The translations under genes and the position numbers were made by a program. The notes under the pieces were generated by a model that worked only from the letters and a program-made list of their open reading frames with translations, made no database searches and was not told the origin of the DNA. Shown in pieces: positions 16,819 through 25,624 of a stretch of DNA of 38,534 bases. Source of the DNA: Chrysochromulina tobinii. Its lineage: Eukaryota; Haptophyta; Prymnesiales; Chrysochromulinaceae. Numbering within the stretch: position 1 is the stretch's first letter; each line of letters starts with the position of its first letter. The stretch lies in assembly GCA_001275005.1 (NCBI GenBank), contig JWZX01002673.1, positions 1-38,534 on the forward strand, read 5' to 3'.

Positions 16819-17634
16819 CTATAATTGAGAGCGCATTGGAGTGCGGCACATTGGGCATTTGCCATTGTCCACGGCGCGCAAGCAGTGCGCGTGGAACGCT
16901 CGGCAGCAGCAGTGCGTCCACTCAGCCGTTATCTGCGCGATGGCAGATAGGCAGATAGGGCACTCGAGAGGCTCGCCACCTTCGTCCTCGAGCTGCCGCA
17001 GCATGGGCAAGGCCTTTTTCCCACCCGGGAAACAGATCTGTGAAGGAGCCGCTCCGTGCGCGAGCAGCGACCCGATCAGCGAGGCGCCTTGAGAGGACGA
17101 GGAGGATCGCATCACCGCCAACTGAAGCGCGGAGAGGCCCACGAGACCACCAGTAAAGGCACCGGCTGCTTCGTCCCACTCGGGCTCGTCGAGCGCATCG
17201 ACGCCGAAGCACATGGGTTCGTCGGTGAGCGCCCCGAGCTGCAGCAGCTGCTCCACGAGTGCGGGCGAGCCTCGCGCAACCGCCACGTGCAGTGCACTCT
17301 GGCCGCCGGTAGCACACGAGAAGCCACCGCCCGCGCATCGGCACGAGGTGGCATTCACAGAGGCGCCATGACGGAGAAGCAGCTCGACGGCATCGTGAGC
17401 GCCACGATACACGGCGAGCCACAAGGACGGAGCGCATAGCGCATATTGGCCGGCGCGCACGTGCGTTGCAGATCGTGTGTCAATCACGCCCGCCTTGGTG
17501 GCGAGCGCACCCCAGTGCGCGATACCGGACGGGTCGTCGCGACGTACGGCGTTCACCAGCTCCGCGGCATACACGTCGCCCGCGACATCCTTGACGGCGG
17601 CGGCGATGCGATTCACCCTATCGGCGAACGACAT
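16819..17634 (-). CDS. Ankyrin-repeat RING-finger protein (probable E3 ubiquitin ligase)
   Basis: A 271-residue protein. Ankyrin repeats cover about residues 65-205 (APSLWLAVYRGAHDAVELLLRHGASVNA, SALHVAVARGSPALVEQLLQLGA, LSALQLAVM...LIGSLLAHGA). The C-terminus is a RING domain: C225-P-I-C228, then WTHCCCRAFHAHCL and GKCPMC. In the central knuckle the usual C-x-H is C-C-C-R, the variant common in algal and protist RING proteins (compare C-C-G-K), so zinc binding probably uses neighbouring cysteines. Expected role: substrate recognition by ankyrins and E2 recruitment by RING. Divergent from CDC45 with 193 bp between start codons. A (CGG)n run lies immediately upstream of its ATG, within its 5' UTR. 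Substrate unknown. Confidence 0.85.
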   Translation of the reverse strand: MSFADRVNRIAAAVKDVAGDVYAAELVNAVRRDDPSGIAHWGALATKAGVIDTRSATHVRAGQYALCAPSLWLAVYRGAHDAVELLLRHGASVNATSCRCAGGGFSCATGGQSALHVAVARGSPALVEQLLQLGALTDEPMCFGVDALDEPEWDEAAGAFTGGLVGLSALQLAVMRSSSSSQGASLIGSLLAHGAAPSQICFPGGKKALPMLRQLEDEGGEPLECPICLSAIAQITAEWTHCCCRAFHAHCLRAVDNGKCPMCRTPMRSQL

Positions 17635-17827
17635 TGCGACGCGGCGGCGGCGGCGGCGGCGGCGGGCGCTCGGACGGCTTGGACCCCACGCATCTTTCGT
17701 AGCTCTTTCCTCTAAAGATCCTCAATGCGACGAAACCGACGCCCTCTTCGGCGCGGCACTCGAGGGGACTCGCTGAGAGAACGAGCCTGAACGTCTGCAC
17801 GAACGCCGCCGTTACATGTGCACTTGA
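17635..17827. promoter_or_regulatory. Bidirectional promoter region (ankyrin-RING / CDC45) with (CGG)n tract
   Basis: The 193 bp between divergent start codons. Positions about 17641-17663 are CGG/GCC triplets in the probable 5' UTR of the ankyrin-RING gene. Pyrimidine-rich CTTTCGTAGCTCTTTCCTC lies at 17694-17712. Shared-promoter function is inferred from spacing. Confidence 0.5.
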
Positions 17828-19825
17828 ATGTTTGACAAAACCCGTTGGCGAGCGCAGTTTTTGCCGCCGATTCGCGGTGCGGGCGGGTGGCCGATGGTTC
17901 TCATTGACCGCTCCGACCTGCCGCAGGTCTGGACGACGGTCAAGAAGGCGGCGCACGACAACGCAGACACGCCGACGGTGCTGCTGCTTTGCTCGCACAG
18001 CACCGACTCAATTGCTGCTGTCTCGCTGCTCACGAAGCTGCTGCAGGACGAGGGCGTGCCTCACAAGGTTGTGCCGGTGGCAGACTACGCCGACCTGTCG
18101 CGCGTGTACGTGCGGCAAATCGCGTCGGCCAACGAGCTGCGCAGCATATTCCTCATCAATTGTGGCGGCATAATCGACCTCATGGGCCACTTCCAAGCGA
18201 CGCTCGACGAGGAATTCAGCGATGGCAGCGGCAGCGACAAGGCGGCACCGCGGAGGGCGACTGAGCTGCCGCACCCCGAATGCCGCTGGTACATCCTGGA
18301 CTCGCACCGGCCCTACGCGCTCGAAAATCTCTACTACGATGCCAACGAGGAGGAGCCGCCGAACGTGTACGTGGTGCATGACGGCGAGACACATGCCGAG
18401 CTCGAGGACATACTTGCGCAGCTGCCAATCCTCTTCGATGCGTCCGACGGCGAGGAGTCGGAGGACGAAGATGAGCCAGAGCGGCGGCAGCGGCCTCGCG
18501 TGACGCTCGGCGAATATCACGGCATGTCGCCTGACTCGCAGCGCGACCGGCGCCGGATCCTCAAGCGGCTCACGCGTCGCTACTACGCGGCGTCGTGGCA
18601 CGGCACGGCGGCCTCTCTTCTGTGCTACTCGCTGGTGCAGGCGCTCAACAAGGGCTCGAACGAGCTGCTCTGGCTCGCCATCCTCGGGCTCACCGACCAG
18701 CTCGTGCACGAGCGCATCGAGCACGAGAAGTACGTTGAAGAGGCGCAGTTGCTGCAGGCGGAGGTGGGAGCTCTCAATCAGGATGGGGCGACCGAGGAGC
18801 GCAGGGAGGTGGTCCCGGAAGAGGGCGGCCCGTCCGTGAGCGTGCGCCAGCACATCACGTCGCGCATGCGCCTCGCGAACGTGCAGGAGCTCCGCCTCTC
18901 CCTCATGCGCCATTGGACCGTCTACGAGGCGCTCCACCACTCGCCGTACATCGCCTCGCGGCTCGGGCTGTACCAGCAGGCAGGGCGGGACAAACTCGAC
19001 GTCTTCCTCGCGCGCATGGGCATCCCGCTCGAGGAGTGCCAGCAAGAGTACAACTACATGCGCAAGCAGTACAAGGCCGACGCACTATACGAGAAGATGC
19101 TGCACTATGGCAACGAGTTTGGCCTCGTCAACCTGACCTACCCCTCGTTCCGCTCCATCTCCGGCTACGGTCACACGCAGATCGCCGCGGCAGACCTCGT
19201 CTCGGCGGTGGCGGCGGTGCTCGAGCACTTTGACGCGAGCACGCCCGACGGCGCGGGCGCGGGCGCCTTCGCCGCCGCGCAGAGCGCCCTCACCACCGGC
19301 CTGCGCGTCGGTCTAGAAACGGCGCTTCGCGAGGGCGCAATGAAGCGTGGACTCGACCGCGCCAAGGAACTGCTGCGCGCGACGGTGGCGGTGGGTCACT
19401 CGGTCCTAACTGCCAAGGAGTACACCAACTTCGGCGATTTCCACAGCGTCGTGCTCAAGGCGGGCGGCGACACGGCACACTTCCTGCACCCGCTTGCGCT
19501 GACGAAGCTCGCCCTCTTCGTCGCGGACGCCCTGCGGGAAGGGACGCCCTCATTGCGCAACGGCAGTGCCAAGCCGCTACTCATGTCGGCGCCAAATCCA
19601 GAGGAGAGTCCCCCGACCTACCTGATCGTCGCCGTGCTCGGCTCGGCGCGCTGCTGGCGCGCCGGCGGCAAGAACTCGTTTGGCAGTGCCTTCGCACGCG
19701 CGGCCGAGAAGACGAACGCGCACATTGCACACGATGGCTTCGACTCGGCTGTGTGCAAGGTGGCGGCGGCGGATCACGAGCGCTTTCACGAGCACATCGT
19801 CCTCGAGCTCGAGCGTACCGACTGA
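17828..19825 (+). CDS. CDC45: CDC45, CMG replicative-helicase subunit
   Basis: A 665-residue protein (human about 566). CDC45 binds MCM2-7 and GINS to form the CMG helicase that unwinds DNA at the fork. The N-terminal DHH-like fold is visible: WTTVKKAA...TVLLLCSHSTDSIAAVSLLTKLLQDEGVPHKVVPV (about 37-85), SIFLINCGGIIDL (about 105-118), YILDSHRPYALENLY (about 156-170), then an acidic linker (DGEESEDEDEPERRQRPR, about 200-220), as in other CDC45s. The C-terminal half carries DQLVHERIE, LRLSLMRHWTVYEALHHSPYIASRLG and LARMGIPLEECQQEYNYM...LHYGNEFGLVNLTYPSFRSISGYG, all family landmarks. Start: ATG 17828 is first. ATG 17894 (MVLIDRSDLPQVW) is nearer the family N-terminus, and an E2F-like site lies between the two, so the shorter form (643 residues) may be right. 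Confidence 0.95.
   Translation: MFDKTRWRAQFLPPIRGAGGWPMVLIDRSDLPQVWTTVKKAAHDNADTPTVLLLCSHSTDSIAAVSLLTKLLQDEGVPHKVVPVADYADLSRVYVRQIASANELRSIFLINCGGIIDLMGHFQATLDEEFSDGSGSDKAAPRRATELPHPECRWYILDSHRPYALENLYYDANEEEPPNVYVVHDGETHAELEDILAQLPILFDASDGEESEDEDEPERRQRPRVTLGEYHGMSPDSQRDRRRILKRLTRRYYAASWHGTAASLLCYSLVQALNKGSNELLWLAILGLTDQLVHERIEHEKYVEEAQLLQAEVGALNQDGATEERREVVPEEGGPSVSVRQHITSRMRLANVQELRLSLMRHWTVYEALHHSPYIASRLGLYQQAGRDKLDVFLARMGIPLEECQQEYNYMRKQYKADALYEKMLHYGNEFGLVNLTYPSFRSISGYGHTQIAAADLVSAVAAVLEHFDASTPDGAGAGAFAAAQSALTTGLRVGLETALREGAMKRGLDRAKELLRATVAVGHSVLTAKEYTNFGDFHSVVLKAGGDTAHFLHPLALTKLALFVADALREGTPSLRNGSAKPLLMSAPNPEESPPTYLIVAVLGSARCWRAGGKNSFGSAFARAAEKTNAHIAHDGFDSAVCKVAAADHERFHEHIVLELERTD
17860..17867 (+). 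promoter_or_regulatory. E2F-like site TTTGCCGC near CDC45
   Basis: Matches the E2F/DP consensus TTTSSCGC and lies 26 bp before the alternative CDC45 Met codon at 17894. If translation starts at 17828 it is inside the coding sequence. In a GC-rich genome such 8-mers occur by chance, so this counts mainly alongside the PSF2 site. Confidence 0.35.
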
Positions 19826-20471
19826 GCGCTCGGGCAGGCACGGCGGGCCGATGCAGCCGAAGGGGGCAGCTTGGCAGCGTGTAGCTGCTGAGCGCGACAC
19901 TTTCGTGGTGCCGAGGCGGCGGCGACAATCATGCAGCATGCGTACGGGAACTACTACAGTACTGGCAAAGGCTCGGCAAGAATAGGGCACTCTTCTTCAT
20001 TCTTCTCTTGCGCAATGCAGAGCTTTTGTCGTTGGTCTTTGAGATGTGCCTACGGTATAGCCAGAAGCACAGGTAGTCTGTGCGTGCCTGGACGGCGCGG
20101 AGGAGAGACCGTTGCCCGATCTGGGGTCCTAGCCTCCGCTGGCGCGTTTTCTGAGTCTGTGCATCTCTAAATACTTCGCTGAGAGTCTATCTCGTTTTTC
20201 TCGTTTACACGCCCTTCAGCTAACCCTTCAGCCCGTTAGCGTTCCTTTGACCTTTCTACTTTCTTAGATCTTACCGCGTCGCCCATGACCGTTAGATTCG
20301 TCAGATACGTCCGACATCGTCGTGCGAGATTTGGTCAGTGGCCCTGGTCCCCGTCCTACGGTAGCTACTGTGAGCGTGCGTACTCTCAGCTGCCTCGAGG
20401 TCGAGCTCAATGATGCGTCTAGGTATTCTTCACTCCCGCCATCGTATCTTCACAGTGGCTAATCGTAAACG
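19826..20471. other. Convergent intergenic spacer
   Basis: The 646 bp between the 3' ends of CDC45 and the JmjC gene. The second half (20170-20300) is pyrimidine-rich with a short tandem CCCTTCAGCTAA/CCCTTCAGCCCG near 20210-20235. No gene or RNA recognised. Confidence 0.5.
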
Positions 20472-21758
20472 TCAAAGCAAGAACTGGCCATCGGTCCGAA
20501 AGCCAAGCGAGAAGCTCGGCTCGGGCGCACTCCCGGGGCTGGGCAGCAGCGCCTCCGTGTGGTGGGCCCACGCGCGTGGGAAGTAGAGCACGTCGCCGGG
20601 CCGGAGCACCGCCTCGAGCGGCGTGGCGATAGCGTCGAGCGCCGCCGCACTTAGCCCATCGGGAGGAGTCGACCCTGTGATGTCCACCATGAGGCGTCGC
20701 GCGAGGGGCGACGTAGCCGGGTACGGCCGGAGCGCCTCGAGCGCGTCCGCGGGCCAGAGCAGTAGCCGCTTCTCACCGCGTACCTGGGCCAGGTACGAAT
20801 CCGTCTCGTCGTAGTGCAAAGGGCTCAAAGTGCCTGGCGATGAGACCCAGAGACGCCCTAGAGGCGTCGTCGTGAGTGGATGCCGGCGCAGCCGCGCCAG
20901 CAGCTCGCGTGGCCCGGGCCATCCACGCTGCCGCTGCCGCTGCTGCTGCTGCCGCCGCCGCTGCGGCTGCTGCTGCTGCTGCTCGGGAAGGAAGCTGAAG
21001 TCAAGCTCGCGCATCATCGAGTACGGCGCGAGAGCCTGCAAGTAGCAGCGCTCGCCCGCGCCATACATAAGGGGCGAGCGGCTGGCGCGACCCACGTGTA
21101 AGCGGTCGGCGAACTCTGCGACGTTCATGATCGTGGTGCGCGACGGCGGAACCACCGCACCAGAGCGCACGTCCGGGTGAGACTCACGGCAGAACGTGAC
21201 GCAATTACTTGGTGCCACACGCACCATCGCACGCTGCATCGAACGCACCAGGCGCGGCAACGACCATGACCGGAGCGCTGGCCACTGAGCGCCGACACCT
21301 CGGAAGAGCACGGGTGCGTCACGCTTACTGACCGCAGCCCAAGCCGCAGCCAGCGCTTCCTCGCGAGCCTCGCCCGGACGGCAATCGAAGGTTTGCACGG
21401 GCACAGATGGCGTCACCCACAGCTCAGGAAGCTCGTCCGTGATGAGTACGCCGCTACGCGAGCGGCTTCTGCCCACGGAACGAGTCCCTTCCAGCAAATC
21501 CTCGGCTTCGGGCGGGACCAAATTGGCCAGCTCGTGCCGTGCCAAAGCGGAGAACTTGCTCAGCCGCAGGCCATCAGCAGCAGCCTCCTCCATCAGCCGA
21601 TAGCATGCCACGGTATACCCAGCGCTGACGCACTCGAGCATCAGGCGCTCGTACGCGGATGAAGACACGTGCCGACCTCGATGTCGAATGGCTGCGATCG
21701 CGCTGAACGCGGCACCGATGTCGGATGGCAGCTCGCGAGCCGGGAAAAGCCACATCAT
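20472..21758 (-). CDS. JmjC/cupin-type Fe(II)-2-oxoglutarate dioxygenase
   Basis: A 428-residue protein from the double ATG at 21758; the frame upstream has only TTG. The C-terminal half is a JmjC (cupin_8) fold: PVLFRGVGAQWPALRSWSLPRLVRSM near residue 160, WVSSPGTLSPLH315-Y-D317ETDSYLAQVRGEKRLLLWP, and the distal metal ligand in YFPRAWAHHTEAL (His399 or His400). H-x-D...H is thus complete, and the Lys of the GEKR segment is placed to bind 2-oxoglutarate. A Gln/Arg-rich insert (Q and R runs, about residues 262-285) interrupts the domain. The N-terminal 120 residues are helical and not recognised. Related JmjC-only proteins hydroxylate ribosomal or other protein side chains or tRNA (tyw5, HIF1AN-like group); the substrate here is unknown. 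Divergent from the SGNH hydrolase with 140 bp between start codons. Confidence 0.85.
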   Translation of the reverse strand: MMWLFPARELPSDIGAAFSAIAAIRHRGRHVSSSAYERLMLECVSAGYTVACYRLMEEAAADGLRLSKFSALARHELANLVPPEAEDLLEGTRSVGRSRSRSGVLITDELPELWVTPSVPVQTFDCRPGEAREEALAAAWAAVSKRDAPVLFRGVGAQWPALRSWSLPRLVRSMQRAMVRVAPSNCVTFCRESHPDVRSGAVVPPSRTTIMNVAEFADRLHVGRASRSPLMYGAGERCYLQALAPYSMMRELDFSFLPEQQQQQPQRRRQQQQRQRQRGWPGPRELLARLRRHPLTTTPLGRLWVSSPGTLSPLHYDETDSYLAQVRGEKRLLLWPADALEALRPYPATSPLARRLMVDITGSTPPDGLSAAALDAIATPLEAVLRPGDVLYFPRAWAHHTEALLPSPGSAPEPSFSLGFRTDGQFLL

Positions 21759-21815
21759 GCCACACAAAGCGTCGAGCGCGCACAATGAAAAAAAGTTCTA
21801 AAAACGACCTTGGTG

Positions 21816-21824
21816 TTTCCCGCC
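21816..21824 (+). promoter_or_regulatory. E2F-consensus site TTTCCCGCC between JmjC and SGNH genes
   Basis: An exact TTTCCCGCC in the 140-bp divergent promoter. It would imply S-phase control of one or both genes if bound. Its presence before an SGNH hydrolase cautions that the motif is not confined to replication genes here. Confidence 0.35.
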
Positions 21825-21898
21825 TGGAGAGGGCCGCTCGCTTGCGGATCCAGCGGACCCCATACGGTTGTGGTCGTCGAGTTCGTCAATGGAGTGCA

Positions 21899-23017
21899 AT
21901 GGCAGAGAAGACTGTGGCTTTGACGATGGCCGACTGCGTCAGCTACGGAACATCGCAGCCGACCGCCTCGGTTCCTTCTGTCCTCTTCTACCAGGAGTAC
22001 TTTGGTCACGACGTGCACCTGCTCGAGCAGTGCCATGAACAATTGCGCTCAGGATCGCGGGCGTGCATCTTCCTTGCGGGAGACAGCAGCCTCGACAACA
22101 AGTTCTGGTTCAACTCCGCGACGGAGGCGATCAACGGTTACGAAAGGGTACTGCGGCCGCCGCGAATGAAACAGGACGTGTGCTACTGGATTAATGCAGA
22201 GCTCGTGCGGCGCGGCCTCGGGACGCAGCACTTCTGCCTAAATGCAGCTGTCGAGGCCACTTCGCTCAACAGTCGCTCGTGCTGCACGCTGCTGCCTCAG
22301 GATGCACTCATTCGTGACAAGCTTTCGGCCAAGGACACGCTGATCGTCTCCATCGGCGGCAACGACCTCGCTCTCAACCCGGTGCTCGCGACAATCCTCA
22401 ATATCGTGCCGCTACTCTGCTGCACGCCCGAGGTGTGCATCGAGAAGTACGCGTGCGCGTGCCCTCCGAACCTGCATGTCGACCTCGGCTGCTGCGGCTG
22501 CGGCTTGCCCGGCTGCATGGTAAGCGCCTTCGGCTGGCCGCCCGGCATGGCCTACTTTGTGGACCTTTTCAAGAACCGCATCGAGAACTACATCAACCAC
22601 ATACTGAATGGGCGTAAGCCCGCGCTCGTCGTCGTGTGCATGTACTACTTTTTGGATGTGCACGGGCGCGGCTCGTGGGCGGACGGCTTCCTGTCGGCGA
22701 TGTGCTACGACTGTGCGCCCACGCGCCTGCAGGCGGCCATCAAGCAAATATTCGCACTTGCCACCTCACGCATCCAGATCGACGGCGGCCGCGTCCGAGT
22801 ACTGCCCTTTCCGCTCTTCGAGGCCCTCGACGGCAACGACACCGAGGATTACGTGCAGCGCGTGGAGCCGAGCGTGCGCGGTGGTGCCAAGATGGCGTGT
22901 GCGCTCGTCGATGCTGTCTTCGGCTCCTTCGATGGAGCGAGCGGGGGCGGCGCTGCCGCCGCCAGCGCCAGCGCGGCGCCAACCAACGCCGCCATGATCG
23001 GTGCGCGGGTCTGGTGA
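21899..23017 (+). CDS. SGNH/GDSL-type hydrolase-like protein with Cys-rich insert
   Basis: A 372-residue protein from ATG 21899. ATGs at 21725 and 21785 are in frame, but the first lies inside the divergent JmjC gene and both would put the promoter inside the coding sequence. Block I is FLAGDSSLDN (GDS at 61-63, nucleophile Ser63) and block III SIGGNDLALN (Asn155). Block V, normally D-x-x-H-P-S, reads QRVEPSVRGGAK (322-330), so the catalytic His position is Glu. The enzyme may use another base, or the family may differ from classical esterases. Residues about 173-206 hold ten cysteines (CCTPEVC, CAC, CCGCGLPGC), a metal- or disulfide-like patch unusual for the fold. No signal peptide seen, so cytosolic by default. 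Substrate unknown. Confidence 0.75.
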   Translation: MAEKTVALTMADCVSYGTSQPTASVPSVLFYQEYFGHDVHLLEQCHEQLRSGSRACIFLAGDSSLDNKFWFNSATEAINGYERVLRPPRMKQDVCYWINAELVRRGLGTQHFCLNAAVEATSLNSRSCCTLLPQDALIRDKLSAKDTLIVSIGGNDLALNPVLATILNIVPLLCCTPEVCIEKYACACPPNLHVDLGCCGCGLPGCMVSAFGWPPGMAYFVDLFKNRIENYINHILNGRKPALVVVCMYYFLDVHGRGSWADGFLSAMCYDCAPTRLQAAIKQIFALATSRIQIDGGRVRVLPFPLFEALDGNDTEDYVQRVEPSVRGGAKMACALVDAVFGSFDGASGGGAAAASASAAPTNAAMIGARVW

Positions 23018-23168
23018 GAACTGTAATGAACCGGTGTCAAGCAGGATGCATGTAGTCAATTAGGTGCTGGTGCTCTGCGAGTACATAGATGTAGCCTCCG
23101 AATACTTATGATTTAACGGTCAGAAAACGTCGAATATGCGCGCGATCAGTCTGCGACGATGACACTCC

Positions 23169-23768
23169 CTATAGCGATGACTGCATCGCGTGGAGCAGCG
23201 GCTCGATCGACGATGCGGGATCTGGCGAGCCGGCAGCAGCAGCGGCGACGGCGGCAGCCGCGACTCCAGAAGTGGTGGACTTCGTCATTCCGGCAGTTGC
23301 GGCAGTCTTTGCGGCAGTGCTCATCAGGTCCGCAGTCTGGCGGAGGGCTGCAGCGGCGTCCGTCATGGGCGGCGGCGGAACAGTAGGGTTACACATTGCG
23401 TCCAATGCGCTCATGCCGCCAGCATCAAAGTCCATCTCAGCTGGTCCTCTCTTTTCAGGGTCGAGGGCCCGCTCGAGCTGGTAGGCGAATGGCATGGTAA
23501 CGGAGGCCATCGCCACACAGCGCGCACGCCACCTTGCACACACGGGCCGCTCCACCGTGACAGGTACCAATCCTGACGACGGATAAGTGACAAGCGCGCC
23601 AATAAGTGCGTGGCGAAAGGCTGCCGATGAGGCTGTCATGAATACCCCATTGTGCTCGTACATGTATCCGGAAAAACCAAACGAACCTGACGAACTCGTG
23701 AACCACACAGCTTTATCCTGACGAACTCGGGCACTGCTTTGCTTTTCAACTGGGTGTTCAGTTGACAT
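23169..23768 (-). CDS. Hypothetical protein, head to head with PSF2
   Basis: A 199-residue ORF from ATG 23768. Residues about 25-125 look folded (SGSFGFSGYMYEHNGVFMTASSAAFRHALIGALVTYPSSG, then VERPVCARWRARCVAMASVTMPFAYQLERALDPEKRG). The C-terminal 70 are Ala/Thr/Pro-rich with an AAAAVAAAAAG run and probably disordered. No family recognised. The start codon lies 38 bp from that of PSF2 on the other strand; an internal ATG at 23663 is an alternative start that would leave a more usual promoter length. Tail-to-tail with the SGNH gene (151 bp). Confidence 0.5.
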   Translation of the reverse strand: MSTEHPVEKQSSARVRQDKAVWFTSSSGSFGFSGYMYEHNGVFMTASSAAFRHALIGALVTYPSSGLVPVTVERPVCARWRARCVAMASVTMPFAYQLERALDPEKRGPAEMDFDAGGMSALDAMCNPTVPPPPMTDAAAALRQTADLMSTAAKTAATAGMTKSTTSGVAAAAVAAAAAGSPDPASSIEPLLHAMQSSL

Positions 23769-23790
23769 TTCTTGACTTGACTTGCGTTGA

Positions 23791-23798
23791 TTTCCCGC
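23791..23798 (+). promoter_or_regulatory. E2F-consensus site TTTCCCGC at PSF2
   Basis: An exact match to TTTSSCGC, 8 bp before the PSF2 ATG, inside the 38-bp divergent gap. E2F control of replication genes is conserved in animals, plants and green algae, so this is a plausible S-phase element; binding is inferred. Confidence 0.45.
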
Positions 23799-23806
23799 GG
23801 CACCAT

Positions 23807-24505
23807 ATGGCCGCTCTCGCCCTCGCCACGGGCTTGCCGTTCTCCGCGGAGGAAATCGCCTTTCAGGCTGGCGACCAGGAAATCACCATCCAGGCAACAG
23901 CGAGGCTCCCGGCGCTGCAGCTCATGCATGGCGAGATCCCGGAAATCAGCGCGCTCCAGCAGCAGCCGGTGCCGCTGTGGCTCGCGCTATGGCTCAAACG
24001 GCGTGGCAAATGCCGCATCATTGCGCCCGACTGGCTGCATCCGGAGGCACTCGAGGAGAAGCTCGCCGAGGAGAAGCGCAGCGCAAACACCTTTGCGACT
24101 ACGCCGTACCACTACCTCGAGATAGCATATGAGCTGCTCAACACGGCAGAGGATGACCTGGAGCGCCTCGACCCCAACCGCATCCGCGTGGCACTGGCAG
24201 ACCTGGAGGACACGCGCCGCGCCAAAATCGGACGCGGCTTGCGCACCATCGATCAGACCGTCGATCACATCAGGCTGCCGGACATTTCTGCCACGGAGCT
24301 CAACAGCATCCGCGGTGTCGCCACAGGCGCGCTGGACTCGCTACGGAAGCTCGAGGGGCTCGGCAGCGGCGGCGCCGGAGACGGCGGCGATGGCGGAGGC
24401 GGCGGAGGCGGAGGCGGAGGCGGAGGCGGCGGCGGCGGCGGCGGCGGAGGAGGCGGAGGCGGCAACGCAAGGCTGCAGGATGCGCTGAAACGCAGGCGGG
24501 CATAA
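23807..24505 (+). CDS. PSF2: GINS complex subunit PSF2
   Basis: A 232-residue protein. The ATG at 23807 in context CATATGG is the first in frame. GINS (Sld5-Psf1-Psf2-Psf3) joins CDC45 and MCM2-7 in the CMG helicase. Family landmarks: an N-terminal domain starting ALATGLPFSAEE, the core V-P-L-W-L-A-L-W-L-K-R-R-G-K-C-R with Pro-Asp-Trp (residues about 54-77), TPYHYLEIAYELLN (about 98-112), and the helix RVALADLEDTRRAKIGRGL (about 127-145). These match PSF2 in order and spacing (human 185 residues). The extra length is a C-terminal poly-Gly tail (about 186-222) coded by GGC/GGA triplets and ending RLQDALKRRRA. Glycine tails are not usual in PSF2; this one probably is disordered and length-variable. 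It lies 4 kb downstream of CDC45 on the same strand. Confidence 0.95.
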   Translation: MAALALATGLPFSAEEIAFQAGDQEITIQATARLPALQLMHGEIPEISALQQQPVPLWLALWLKRRGKCRIIAPDWLHPEALEEKLAEEKRSANTFATTPYHYLEIAYELLNTAEDDLERLDPNRIRVALADLEDTRRAKIGRGLRTIDQTVDHIRLPDISATELNSIRGVATGALDSLRKLEGLGSGGAGDGGDGGGGGGGGGGGGGGGGGGGGGGGGNARLQDALKRRRA

Positions 24506-25624
24506 CACCTGCGCAGCATGCTGACTCCAAGGATGGAGTGAGTGGAGTCTAGCCAGGGAGTCTAGCCAGGAGTTCCCGACGGGGCGTGCTTCTGCGGAGA
24601 GAGCCTGCGGTTTCCGAGCTTGGTCACGCGGCGCGTATGCTGCGTGAGTGTTCGACCGCACGTATACCGGCCCAGGCCGGCCTTGATCGGCGAAAACGAC
24701 GGCACGCCCGACCGGCAACACCGCCCGCGCGGCGCGATGGCCGACACCGTTTCCGGACGGGAGAGAGGACATCGCGCGCGCCGTCTGACACTGTTGAAAC
24801 ACCACATAGGGTTACCGCCTCCTGAGTAGTGAAACCCGCTCGCCGGGCTCGCCGCGCTCGCCCGCTCTAACGCCCGCTCCGGCGCGGCCGGCCCGCCGGC
24901 CCCGGGCCCGCGCCACGCGCCGCGCCGAGGCATTGGGTACTATTGTAGTCCCGTGCGGCCGTGCGGTCCCGTCAAGTCGAGCCCTCGCTCGACTTAACAA
25001 CATGCGGTAAGTAAACAACGCCAACTGTGGCAGCGTACTACACGTCCTCACGTGGCGAGGGGGTCTCCCCCGCAGGCATACGAAGCGTGTACGGTGTTAA
25101 CAACATGCGGTGCTTAACCGAACCGGGGAGAAACCAGAAACGGACGGGACACCCCTTTCATGTTTCAAGTCCGAACTCCCGATCGCAGGCTCGAGGCTCG
25201 GCGGGATAACCGGGGCCGGTACACGACATACCACGGGATAATGACAATATCGCGATCTTCATCAACCGATGGCACCTTTTACTGTCTTTAAGTCTAATAC
25301 AATATCTGCCCACGCGCAGCCCCAGCAGGGGCCACGGCGAGTGAGTCCGCTCCACTTTCAGCCGAGCCTTAACTGATCTGTTACACTTTATCTTCAACGT
25401 TCCTCATCGTGGGAGGAGCGCTCCGCCCAACGGCAAGGGAGCGCATCTCTCAACACTTCGATGAGGCCGACCGTGCGACCTCGCGCCGCCGGCGCGGGCG
25501 GCGCATGGCATGAATCCTACGGGAGAGCTGCCGTCGGGCGCGGGGTGGCTGCCACCAGACTGGTGGGGCGGCCACCGCCTGCGCCCCACGGCAAGGCTAA
25601 ACGGGCCGCTCACCAGAGCGCTCG
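24506..25624. other. Long convergent spacer with several hairpins and direct repeats; no gene recognised
   Basis: The 1.1 kb between PSF2 and the Ser/Pro-rich gene. Contents: hairpin ACTCCA-AGGA-TGGAGT (24524-24539); tandem GAGTCTAGCCAGG twice (about 24544-24571); a very GC-rich block 24838-24925; hairpin AAGTCGAG/CTCGACTT (24974-24995); an exact 15-bp direct repeat TTAACAACATGCGGT at 24994-25008 and 25097-25111; and hairpin GGGGG-TCT-CCCCC near 25060-25073. The cluster at 24974-25130 could be a structured RNA, but I cannot name a family. Confidence 0.45.
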
